DNA from: Chromera velia
Taxonomy: Eukaryota; Sar; Chromeraceae
Direction of reading: 5' to 3'
DNA: 64,000 bases
NCBI GenBank assembly: GCA_018398765.1
Contig: JAHBMJ010000576.1
Coordinates: 45,479-109,478, forward strand
Below are positions 12,896 to 20,997 of the stretch, in pieces. The position numbers and the translations under genes were made by a program. Numbering within the stretch: the stretch's first letter is position 1; each line of letters opens with the position of its first letter. The notes below the pieces were generated by a model. The model did no database searches. It had not been told where the DNA came from and saw only the letters and a program-made list of their open reading frames with translations.

Positions 12896-15402
12896 TTTCC
12901 TCCCTTTTTCCAGACAAAAAGACAGACGGAGACTGAAAGAGATAGACAAAGAGACAAACCGACAAACAGATAGAAAGATAGAAACATAGAAAGGAAGACA
13001 GGCGGACCGACTTACCACCTGCTTTCGAGGACGTCAAACTCATCACGTTCGATAATAGTCCGGTTAGGATCGCATTCGTCCCAATCTGCGCGCATCAAAG
13101 GACGGTCGGAAAACAATGAAGACATGCAGACATTAAGAGAGTCTTGGAAGTAGTAGGAGGAGAGATTCGTGAGGGTGGACTCTGGAGTCTTTCCACTGCT
13201 ACACGCCGACACAAAAAGGCACAGAGTCCGAGGCCCACCGAAGGCATGCAGGCAGGGAGACAGATGGCTGTATTGCGCGTTTTGACCTCTCCTTTGGAAA
13301 ACTTCCCTCCACTCACCCGTGCAGCTGCTGACGCCGTCTCCAGAGAAGCCGGAATTGCAGCTGCAGGTGAAGCTACTGCCTGTGTCTGTGCATGAAGCGC
13401 TGCTGTGGCAGTTATGTGACCCTTGGGTGCACTCATCAACATCTGCACGAACACACATACACACATACACACAGAGAGGGAGAGAGAGAAATACAAAGAG
13501 GGAGGGAGAGATTCACTGGACGCATTGACCGATTGTTTGTAGACGGAAAGAGGAACCGTGGCCGCCCTCATAGAGTTCTCTTCTCCATTGTTTCGTCGCT
13601 GCTTCACAGCAGCTGTGTAGAAAACTCTAACTATGCTGACCCGTGAGTCCATCCATCATAGAGACAGAATGTGTTTTCGTCGAGAGGAAGCAGAAGGGGC
13701 GGCATCAAGGAAAATCCTGCCATCTCCTCTCGAATACACACACAAACCAAATAGAAAAAGAAATGTGAAATGCACGTAAATCATATCACGATCCCCTCAA
13801 AATCTCGGCTGAATGCAGGGAAGAAAACGTGTTTGCCAAGGAGATACACCGACAAACTGCTCAGAAGCCCATCACTGCAACACGAGCGCATGAAGCCAAA
13901 CACTTCCTCACATACCTGAGCAGAATGTGCCGTTGCCCTCCATGCCGGCATGGCACGTACAAGCGAACGATCCGACAGTGTTGGTGCAGTTTGCTGCCAT
14001 GTGACAGTCGTGCGCTCCTGTACCGCACTCGTCGATATCTGTACAGAAGCAAAGCAAAGAAACCGTGGAAGAAAAAGCTGGTAAAATTTCGGCATCCTGA
14101 GTCAATGCTGCCGAGAAAAAAAGGCACAAACACTTCCATTGCAACATGGTCCGATCAGAGCAAAAAAGCTATGCAAGAAAGTCCAATGACACAATCTTTC
14201 CGGTCTCCCCCTCCCTCCCTCCCTGCCCCCCCCGCTCGTACCTGTCCACGACGCCGCGTAGAGCGTTGAGATTTCCCCGCAAGCGAAGTCGGGTGTCGGG
14301 TTCTGAACGCGCCTAATGGTGAAGCGAAAGAAGCTCAAAGGCTCCAGTAGAGCGTCGACATGCCAGAGTTTGGGATCAAAGGAGCTCCAACTGACGCCCT
14401 CAAAAGTGTGCAGCAACGTCCAAGGACCGCTTCCGCTGTTTGCACCCGACACATTCATAGCGGTGGGTGCGGAGGTGTGGTCCCCCGCTCGTGGCTCCCA
14501 CGAATACCCTCCTAGCACGACAGCGCACGGTGTCTGGAGAATGATGTGCACTTCTGAGTCGGCCGGATCCGAAGAACCAGCCGCAGTACCCGGGGGGGAA
14601 CACCACCCTTTCACACCCGCTCCCGTGTGGCCGTCGAAGAGAGACGAAGGAAGCCACTCATTCGATGCCACGCTTGTAGACACACCGGGGTCGTTTGCCC
14701 ATCCCCCCGGCGTAAGCACACGGTACACGCCTGGGCATACAGAACCTGTATAGTCTTTGTAGATCGTCACAACGCCGTTGTACAGATTCACGGCATCTTT
14801 CGTCCAAGTAAATCCATCAGAATCCCCCCGTCCGATGTCCAAAGGAGGAATTTCGATTCCACAGACCACCCCGTCTCCCCCAAATCCGGTGTTGCATGCA
14901 CACGTGAAGGATAAAACGGCGTTGGAGCACTCAGCGTTTGCATCGCAGTTGTGACCGCCAAGCGCGCAATCAAAAAGGGCCGAGGCTGCAAGCTCGAGAA
15001 AAAGGGGGCAACAGAAGAGGACGTTGCGTGTCACAAAGCGAAGATGGTGATCACCAGGTTGTTTCACTGCTTTGCTATATGCAGTGCTACTGGACAGTGC
15101 GAAAGAGACATACGGACAAAGATCTGCGTCCACATGCATGTGGTTGGGGAGTCCATATTTTTCCGAGACAGACAGACTCACAGAGAGACAGATACATAGA
15201 CAGACCACAGGTCTCCTTCTTCCTCCTAATATGGGCAGATGGACAGATAGACAAACAGCTAGGCCAACTGACAGTGACGAATCAAGTCCAGACCCGCCAC
15301 CCAAAAGCACAGGAGGAGGACGAGCCTGGCAGTGGACTGAGTCGGGAGGGGTCTTCTCTGTGTCCCTCTTGCGGGATTGCTTTGACAGCTGCAAGCACGC
15401 AT
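1..15402 (-). CDS. Giant modular EGF / F5/8C (discoidin-like) surface protein, 3' end outside window
   Basis: Predicted secreted or cell-surface adhesion protein; about 3,270 residues are visible and it continues past position 1. Order from the N-terminus: probable signal exon (15402-15273), module A, EGF exons B and C, a short Asp/Glu-rich exon D, a beta-sandwich exon E, EGF exon F, then modules G/H and I to R. A module is about 245 residues: a calcium-binding-type EGF (E-L-D-E-C start, [10 protein letters not shown] signature), a linker with D-I-G-R-G-D and F-T-W-T-K-D, then an F5/8C-like domain (S-S-x-[11 protein letters not shown]-x-G-P-W; P-F-R-F-F-R-F). Exon boundaries were read from GT/AG sites and all phases agree; almost every intron is phase 1. 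EGF plus discoidin architectures are known in animal adhesion proteins and some protists; ligand and function here are inferred. The first exon is the least certain part. Confidence 0.9.
942..1688 (-). CDS. EGF array gene, module Q exon (RGD lost)
   Basis: A 747-base symmetric phase-1 exon. This is the only module in which the linker motif reads D-I-G-M-G-N instead of D-I-G-R-G-D (about 1,531-1,548). EGF and F5/8C-like parts are otherwise normal. Donor GTCAGA. Confidence 0.9.
1862..2605 (-). CDS. EGF array gene, module P exon
   Basis: A 744-base symmetric phase-1 exon. Its EGF begins G-I-N-P-C rather than x-D-E-C, so calcium ligands are probably lost; linker D-I-G-R-G-D-S-S retained. GTCAGT donor followed by a second GTCAG copy. 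Confidence 0.9.
2838..3587 (-). CDS. EGF array gene, module O exon
   Basis: A 750-base symmetric phase-1 exon. The EGF has a slightly longer last loop (M-P-D-E-W-G-D-G). RGD linker and F5/8C-like domain are intact. The preceding intron (3588-4116) contains CA/GA repeats near 3,796-3,856. Confidence 0.9.
3796..3856 (+). repeat. CA/GA microsatellite
   Basis: CA then GA repeats in the intron between modules N and O of the EGF array gene; pyrimidine-rich TC tract on the coding strand. Confidence 0.9.
4117..4857 (-). CDS. EGF array gene, module N exon
   Basis: A 741-base symmetric phase-1 exon with EGF, RGD linker and F5/8C-like domain. The EGF-coding DNA is nearly identical to module Q. Donor GTGGGT. 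Confidence 0.9.
5016..5729 (-). CDS. EGF array gene, module M exon (diverged)
   Basis: A 714-base symmetric phase-1 exon. The EGF starts D-V-D-E-C and has C-L-N-M-I-G-S-F in place of C-T-N-T-N-G-S-F; the linker keeps RGD but reads F-T-W-T-Y-D. It is among the most divergent units of the array. Confidence 0.9.
6084..6830 (-). CDS. EGF array gene, module L exon
   Basis: A 747-base symmetric phase-1 exon: EGF with E-L-D-E-C, linker [12 protein letters not shown]5/8C-like domain with an eight-residue longer loop before the T-P-C motif. Donor GTAGGT. Confidence 0.9.
7036..7770 (-). CDS. EGF array gene, module K exon
   Basis: A 735-base symmetric phase-1 exon with EGF, D-I-G-R-G-D linker and F5/8C-like domain. 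Its EGF-coding DNA is almost identical to that of module R, 7 kb away. A C-C-G-W insert lies in the F5/8C loop. Donor GTACGT. Confidence 0.9.
7982..8683 (-). CDS. EGF array gene, module J exon (shortened)
   Basis: A 702-base symmetric exon and the shortest full module: the N-P-G-V-T-T-S-V stretch before S-S-L-F-D-G is missing. F-T-W-T-K-D of the linker is changed to N-T-W-M-E-D, while RGD is kept. Confidence 0.9.
8911..9648 (-). CDS. EGF array gene, module I exon
   Basis: A 738-base symmetric phase-1 exon: EGF (E-V-D-E-C), RGD linker (D-I-G-R-G-D-S-D), F5/8C-like domain. The preceding intron (9649-10356) holds the 420-base TCTG microsatellite. Donor GTCGGT. Confidence 0.9.
9836..10256 (+). 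repeat. Long TCTG/TGCC microsatellite in an intron of the EGF array gene
   Basis: About 420 bases of TCTG repeats (CAGA on the coding strand), with TGCC and TCTC/TG variants, fill most of intron 9649-10356. Two interruptions carry CATATAG, the reverse of the CTATAT junction seen at 42.2 kb and 58.1 kb. Confidence 0.95.
10357..10695 (-). CDS. EGF array gene, exon H (second half of split module)
   Basis: A 339-base symmetric exon completing the F5/8C-like domain begun in G (N-P-S-S-M-S-I, G-P-W-T-V-L, F-N-F-F-M-F). The sequence is more diverged than other modules. GTAAGT donor at 10356. Confidence 0.85.
10879..11226 (-). CDS. EGF array gene, module G (first half of a split module)
   Basis: A 348-base phase-1 exon with an EGF shortened by an internal deletion that removes the last disulfide loop, followed by the D-I-G-R-G-D linker and the first half of the F5/8C-like domain up to the S-S-L-F-D-G region. 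The second half is in exon H; this is the only module broken by an intron. Confidence 0.85.
11484..11585 (-). CDS. EGF array gene, truncated EGF exon F
   Basis: A 102-base symmetric phase-1 exon encoding the later part of an EGF (N-C-H ... [12 protein letters not shown] ... C-T-G). It lacks the usual D-x-D-E-C opening, so one disulfide partner is missing or comes from a neighbour. Confidence 0.7.
12154..12698 (-). CDS. EGF array gene, DUF1349/concanavalin-like beta-sandwich exon E
   Basis: A 545-base exon encoding about 181 residues unlike the other modules. Features such as [14 protein letters not shown], then V-A-V-R-L-N-H-D-N and V-G-L-F-M-K-T with a final F-D-W-F-E-L-E-Y resemble the DUF1349/concanavalin-like fold seen in lectins and glycosidase-associated domains. 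That assignment is by pattern only. Starts in phase 2, ends in phase 1 at a GTCAGT donor. Confidence 0.7.
12838..12895 (+). repeat. CAGA microsatellite in intron of EGF array gene
   Basis: About 14 CAGA/CAGG units in the intron between exons D and E. On the coding strand this gives a TCTG-rich, pyrimidine-biased tract in the intron body. Confidence 0.9.
13016..13085 (-). CDS. EGF array gene, short acidic linker exon D
   Basis: A 70-base exon that starts D-W-D-E-C like an EGF but has no further cysteines; it may be a remnant EGF N-terminus. The GTAAGT donor leaves phase 2, which matches the phase-2 acceptor of exon E, so the frame is preserved. Confidence 0.6.
13317..13442 (-). CDS. EGF array gene, stand-alone EGF exon C
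   Basis: A 42-codon symmetric phase-1 exon with a D-V-D-E-C start and six cysteines, ending at a canonical GTGAGT donor. A second EGF without an F5/8C partner. Confidence 0.85.
13916..14038 (-). CDS. EGF array gene, stand-alone EGF exon B
   Basis: A 41-codon symmetric phase-1 exon encoding one calcium-binding-type EGF (D-I-D-E-C start, six cysteines, C-T-N-T-V-G-S-F signature). It is not followed by an F5/8C domain. Acceptor ...CAG at 14039 and donor GTATGT at 13915. Confidence 0.85.
14242..14985 (-). CDS. EGF array gene, module A exon (first EGF-RGD-F5/8C unit)
   Basis: A 744-base exon, phase 1 at both ends, encoding one full module. Its EGF starts F-D-C instead of the usual E-L-D-E-C, so the calcium-binding N-terminal consensus is weakened. 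The linker keeps D-I-G-R-G-D-S-D. The F5/8C part has a longer loop after F-D-G than the other modules. Confidence 0.88.
15273..15402 (-). CDS. Probable first exon with signal peptide of the EGF array gene
   Basis: Begins with an ATG at 15402 and encodes 43 residues with a hydrophobic core ([12 protein letters not shown]) after a basic N-region, as in a signal peptide. It ends in a GTCAGT donor in phase 1, which fits the phase-1 acceptor of module A at 14985. Another in-frame ATG lies upstream. The choice is by inference; no transcript evidence is available. Confidence 0.4.
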
Positions 15403-16632
15403 TAGTTTTTCGGTGCGTGTTTTATCAGTTGAACCTTCCGCAGGTCTAGTGAAAGAAAGAGTCGCAGTCACGGGAGGTGAAGACTCTCACTTACTGGTGG
15501 GACAACTCGGCAAAGGAGTGAGGTTTCATGCTTTCACATTTGAATGTTCCGCTACCCGGTGCAGGGTTTCTGCTTTCCCCTGATCGCGGGGTCACTGTGT
15601 TTGCTCTCTGCTCCCACCCTTTGTCTTCAAAGTCAGGGTTGGACCTTGTGCGAACTTCTTCTGTTCTCAGTGCATGTCCGAATGCAGAGGTCTGGCCGTC
15701 TCGCCCATTCTGCATGTCCATTACGTCTCTTGAATTATGAAACGTGCAGAGAGGACATCAATTTGTTACGACATTTCTTTGGTCAACAGTGAGTTGTTCT
15801 GGGTGCACTTCTCCAAGCTTTGAAATGCGGACACAACATGCACCAATCGTGTAGAGCCGGTTTCGATCGATTTAATTGCGTCTCGATCAAATGCGAAACA
15901 TGCGTGAATTACACGCATTCATCTGCATTTTCGCTCGTCGCGCGCCCAACACGGATTTTGTGTGACAAAAGAGAAAAGCCCTTCGGCCCACTATAAACGA
16001 AAGTCGTCGAGCTATATATAGCATAACCATGCATAACCCCGGAAAGCGTAGCGGGGGCCCAAATATTAATTTGGACCCTCCCTTGATCACGCTCACTAGA
16101 TGCCAGACGCCACAAAACAGACCAACACTTTACAATACTTATGTTATGCATACTTAGCCAGGATTTAAGTTAGCCTACTAATGGGGGCACCATATAGCTG
16201 GCCATGAATTACCATGAATGATGTATACGCATGTGTACACGGCGTACAGACACTCCCCAACCTACCCTGATAAAACTATAAACTTTATATCTCAATACTT
16301 AGCTTTCATTACGTGAGCAATGCAGTGAATACAGATAATGAACGTACAACTACTAGCAACAGACACAGCCCTAACCGCAGTCGTATGCATTCCAATCACC
16401 CATAATCGCCAACATGGTCAACCTAAAACTTATTATAAGCAGAGAACAAGCTCCGAGTCCGTCAGGCTGATAGCGATAGCCAACAAAACGCTATATATAA
16501 CAAAATCTTCTACAAGTATGATTTGTATATACATTTTTATATTACAACCTAGGTTGCAATGTTGATTGAGCTTGATTCACTACTGAATATAAAACTGTTG
16601 AACATTGAATAAAACTTTTGAAAGAAGCCCCC
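15403..16632. other. Intergenic region upstream of the EGF array gene
   Basis: Separates two minus-strand genes and should hold the EGF gene's promoter and the 3' end of the upstream gene. 15.9-16.6 kb is AT-rich with short TATATA tracts. A near-perfect palindrome (GGGCCCAAATA / TATTTGGACCC type) sits at about 16,055-16,079. No coding signal recognised. Confidence 0.6.
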
Positions 16633-18486
16633 TCAACTTTGAGGATCGACTCCCACTCCGAAAAGGTTCCGCACGAAGGACAGCGACCACCCAGTAAGGC
16701 CCTCCACGGTGTCGCACACATACCCCCCACCAGAGGTCAGAGTGCCCTTCAAATTAGACACCGTCTCCCAAGCATACCCCCACAAAACGTTGGCACGCTC
16801 CCGTGCCATTTGGACCCATTCATGCAATACATCTCTTCTCCCTCTATACAGCGACTGTGAAGAGCTATGCTCGGAGTCGCGCCACGCACGCCACTGCTCG
16901 TAGAGCCTGGTGGAGGGCGTGTGAAGAGGCGGGAAGAGGGTCGAGTTCCGCAACTCAGGAAGGAAGGTCCCCGCCTCTGTCCGTCTGACCCTGTATGCCT
17001 TCGGCCAGAACACAGACGGCTGGGTCTGTCTAACGACCCATCTGTGAACTCTGTCGGCTCTTCCTCTGAGGGGCAGCCGGGGCACTCGAAGCCGTCCGTC
17101 GACTTGCTGAGCAGCAAAAAAGGTCACCTGCGTGACACAATGAAGGCAACAGAAAGAAAACGCAGACAGATTCATCACAGCATCGGCCAACCGGGAAGCC
17201 TTCTTCAAATGTTTTTCCTCCTTTTCTTCCTCCTTGGGTTTGCAGAAGACACCACCATGAAGCTGAGACGCAAGCCAGATGATTTGAAAGCACGACAGGC
17301 CTTTTTTCTAACTCAATGAGTGAGTGGGTGGGTGAATAAGTGAGTGAACGGGTGGGTGGCTGAGTGAGTGAGTGAGTGAGTGAGTGACAGATTGAGAGAG
17401 GGGGGGAGCGGAAGGGAAAGAGAGAAAGCGGGAGGGAGAGAGAGAAAGAAGAAAAGAAATTGGGGAAGTAGGGGACAATAGCATGATCCGATTTTCCTTC
17501 CATTCTTCTGCTTTTCTTTTGTTCCCGGATTCATGCATGCATGCATTAGTGCTGACGTCCGCATGCCCCCCCCCCTCACGCACCCCCACAAGCTCTCTTC
17601 TACTTCGTATCTTGTATTTCCCTTGCAGAAAAAGCCAATCGGGAATTTTTACCAAAGTGTGTCGAGGAATGTGTCGAGGAAAGAATGTGTCGAGCAGTGT
17701 GTCGGGTTTCTACCAGAAAGAAAGAAAGCAGTCCAGAAAGAAATCCAAAAGGCAAGGCAATGCACTCACACTGCATGACTACTGCATTTGAAGGTATCGT
17801 ATCAGTATCATCCAACACCAATAGCCAATCACATTATTTTCCTCCACTGCCATACCCAATAAGCCCCCCCCCCACCCCCTAACGGACCTGAATTTCCCAG
17901 AGTCCCCTTCCATCGAACCGAAATCCTTCGAGGACCGTCACTGCACGGTCCCCCACCACTCTGTAGTTCAGCCCTCTGGCGAAGTCGCGCACGTACCTCT
18001 GCATTTTCTCCTCCTCCCATCTGCCCCCTCCTTCCTCATTCAGCCGTAGAGAGGGCCGAAAGTTTATTGAATACACAACAGAAAAAGGCACCCACTCATA
18101 TCGTCTCACGTCCTCATCATACATCCTGTACATAAGAGACTCGTGAGACGACGCACATGCATTCGAAGGGTCACTCTCCCCCTTCTGCCTGCTTCCGACA
18201 GCAAGGACGAATGACGATTCCAGAGACTCCACAGAAAACTCGTCGTTCTTCGCAACCTCCCGCTCTTCTTTCTCGTCATCCGATGGAACAGGCAACCCCT
18301 CCACACACAGAGGCCGGCCAGGCAGGCGACCAGCAGGGTTATCATATTTACACACGACCCCTCGAAGGCCTCCCCCCTCCTCCAAAGTGTTCTCAAAAGA
18401 AGCATGTGGATCAGCACGGCACCTCCACACAGCGGCCCGGTTGGAGAGAATCACCCGATTGAAAATGCCCTGAGTCACGACTGCAT

Positions 18487-18535
<49 letters not shown>

Positions 18536-18560
18536 AACACACACACACACGCACACACAG

Positions 18561-18604
<44 letters not shown>

Positions 18605-18614
18605 AGAGAGAGAA

Positions 18615-18651
<37 letters not shown>

Positions 18652-18676
18652 GAGAGAAAGAAAGAGAGAGAGAGAG

Positions 18677-18775
<99 letters not shown>

Positions 18776-19431
18776 AGCATAACAGCAAGCGAACAAGTGA
18801 GCGGGAGAGCGAGTGTTTGACTCAAAAACCTACTGATCGAGTGGGGAACCGTGTGAATGCGTGCGAGCGTCAGTGAGTGCACAAGCGAATGACTGACTGT
18901 GCGAGTGAGCACCTAGATGATTGGACGAATAAATGAATGCCCGCATGTGTGCGTGCATGCGTGAGTGAGTGAGTGAGTGAGTGAGTGAGTGAGAGATGAC
19001 TGAATGAGCGAGTGAGAAGGTTATGGCGTCAAAGCAAAGGACGCACGCATGGGGGAACTGCTTGCAAGAAAGAACACAAAAAGGCCTCTAGACATGCAAG
19101 CGAACAGACACAGCCAGACGGACTGACTGACTGACTGACTGAATGTGTATTCCTTTGAGGGCGAATGGACGCACACGCAAGGCACACTGTCAGGAGGCAG
19201 AGGGAGGGTGAACCTCTTTTTTCTGCTCTGTGACCGTCCCATGAACGCCAGCAGCTGAGGTGGGGACAGAGGGAGGGGGTCCTCTGGTTCTCCCTCTCCT
19301 CCTCCCGTTGCCCCGCCGTCTCCGTCCCCGTGCAGCCGCCTACCCAAACAAACAAACCCGAAGGACCCCAGAAGCAAGGAAAAGAGCACAAAGCTGGTGC
19401 GGAGAAGCAGGAGGATATGTCGGTTTCGCAT
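16633..19431 (-). CDS. Unrecognised three-exon gene with N-terminal signal/anchor segment
   Basis: Reading from 19431: exon 1 (ATG at 19431, donor unresolved around 19,160-19,230) encodes R-H-I-L-L-L-L-R-T-S-F-V-L-F-S-L-L-L-G, a likely signal peptide or membrane anchor, then a Gly/Asp/Pro-rich stretch. Exon 2 runs about 18480-17888 and ends L-W-E-I-Q in phase 0. Exon 3 (17106-16633) continues in phase 0 with Q-V-D-G-R-L-R and is rich in Trp and Arg, ending at TGA 16635-16633. The middle part contains a compact segment (P-F-S-V-V-Y-S-I-N-F, F-A-R-G-L-N-Y-R-V-V-G-D-R). I do not recognise the family. A signal followed by a polar region would allow secretion or targeting to a complex plastid, but that is a guess. 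Confidence 0.55.
17318..17392 (+). repeat. GAGT tetranucleotide repeat
   Basis: Imperfect GAGT/GGGT repeats in the intron between exons 2 and 3 of the unrecognised gene. Confidence 0.85.
18484..18776 (+). repeat. CA then GA dinucleotide microsatellite
   Basis: About 70 bases of CA repeat followed by about 220 bases of GA repeat with occasional GC or AA interruptions, in the first intron of the unrecognised minus-strand gene. On the transcribed strand the tract is TC- and TG-rich just upstream of the exon 2 acceptor near 18,470-18,481. Confidence 0.95.
18956..19000 (+). repeat. GTGA tetranucleotide repeat
   Basis: GTGA units in the first intron of the unrecognised gene, downstream of TGCATGC-like sequences. 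Confidence 0.8.
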
Positions 19432-20370
19432 GCGTTTTTCCGGTCGTGTAGACGGCAGAACAGCTTGGGGGAACGAAAGCTTAGGAGGGAAGGAATCGAG
19501 GAGACGGCGATCGGTGACGGTGAGAAACAGTTGCTGCCAGAGTTTGAAACTCAAAAGGTTTTCTGTGGGAGCAGTCAGGCACGGAACCCAACCCTTCCTC
19601 TGTGAAGCTCAATAGATGCATGCGCCAAAAGGTCAAAACACTCCCGGCAGTCTGCCTGGATCTTCCACGTACAAAAATATCATGCGCAGATACAAAAAGC
19701 GGCCTGAGTCCCAGGATCAAGCATGCGATGGAGGTTCAGTCAACTTCAGTGTACTTTGATCCAATGTGCAGATCAGAGCATATACATGTTTCACCTCGTT
19801 GAACTTTCAGTTGAAGGAGGGTGGATGGAAGGGGTGGTGGAGCATCATTGGTGGAATGATCGCCTCTTGATCGATCGCCTCTCATTTCCCCTCTGACAGA
19901 GGGCGCGTCACACATGCAGATGCAGCTGGCGAATCCCACGCGGCACTTCGGGACACAATTTTCCGGGATTTGGCCGGACCCTCATGTCAGACTGGCCTCG
20001 CTTGAAATTTCGTCGGGCTCAAAAATGGCTCAAAATGGCTCAAATCACCCCAGAGATCCATCAGAGATCCTCAGACTCTAGGGCTCAGAGTTGCATGTTC
20101 CCCCATTGTTCCCCCAGTCGCAACGTTCTATCTGTATTATATCGATAAAGAAGCAGACTGCTGCACAAACAATCGAAACCAAAAGCCTTGGCGGAACTTT
20201 TCGAGGACCTCCCTCTGAATTAAACATCTTCACCAGACTGAAGCAACCGCGATCTGTTGCTTGACTTCCAATCAGGCAGTCATACTGTTGCGCGCTGGTA
20301 TAATTTAAATTTTCCGGCCACTCTGCTGGATTTCGTTACTCCCAGTCCAGTCCTAAGGCAGAGAACGAAC
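19432..20370. promoter_or_regulatory. Divergent intergenic region between two genes
   Basis: Lies between the start of a minus-strand gene (19431) and the plus-strand coiled-coil gene (20371), so it probably carries both promoters. No specific element can be assigned; a run of TGGCTCAAAA near-repeats occurs around 20,020-20,045. Confidence 0.4.
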
Positions 20371-20997
20371 ATGACAGACCAGCTCCCTCTTCCCGATATG
20401 CCTGAGATCTCAAACGCTGACGTGGAGGCAGCAGCTGCCGCGTTGTCGGAGAAGGTGAAGAAGATGACCGCCGACCTCGATGGTCTCATAGGCAACTTCG
20501 GCCAGTTGACCATGGAGACCGACGCTCCTTTGGACACAGATGAGAAGGAGAAGGAGGAAGAGAAAGAAAAGGAAGAGGCTCTTGAGAAGAAAGAACAAGA
20601 CGAGGAAGAGGAGGATGTATCTGATGAGGCACTCGAGAAGTTGTTGAAGGAAGAGCAGCTGTTGAAGAATCAGTTGGAGGCACACCTGCAGGAGAAGCAG
20701 CTCCTTCTGGCCCAGTACGATCTGCTCGAACAGCAGTTGAATTCCCTCGAGGCACAGGTGAAGGATGCAGAAATGAAGGTAGTAGCAGGGTGTGAGGCGA
20801 TAGAGAAGCAGAACAGCGAACTGTACGACGCTCTGAAGGATGAGATGTTCGACCCGATCAGAGATCAGTTCCCTGAAGAACCCGAGCGAAAGGGAAAGGA
20901 GGTGGTTGAGGGGGAGTCAGGATCAAAAAGTTCAAAGGATAAGGTGACAGAGAACTTCAAGGAGACCGAAGGAGGAGGAGAGGAGAAGAAGGCATAA
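20371..20997 (+). CDS. Small acidic coiled-coil protein, family unknown
   Basis: A single open exon of 208 codons with start ATG at 20371 and stop TAA. The reading frame stays open upstream to 20257, but the first residues M-T-D-Q-L-P-L-P look like a natural start. Residues about 10-50 are helix-prone, 55-85 are a Lys/Glu run, 85-150 form a leucine-rich heptad coiled coil (L-L-K-E-E-Q-L-L-K-N, L-L-A-Q-Y-D-L-L-E-Q-Q), and the tail is charged and disordered. Codon use is clean and uninterrupted. No catalytic motif is present; a structural or assembly role is possible. I do not recognise the family. Confidence 0.65.
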   Translation: MTDQLPLPDMPEISNADVEAAAAALSEKVKKMTADLDGLIGNFGQLTMETDAPLDTDEKEKEEEKEKEEALEKKEQDEEEEDVSDEALEKLLKEEQLLKNQLEAHLQEKQLLLAQYDLLEQQLNSLEAQVKDAEMKVVAGCEAIEKQNSELYDALKDEMFDPIRDQFPEEPERKGKEVVEGESGSKSSKDKVTENFKETEGGGEEKKA

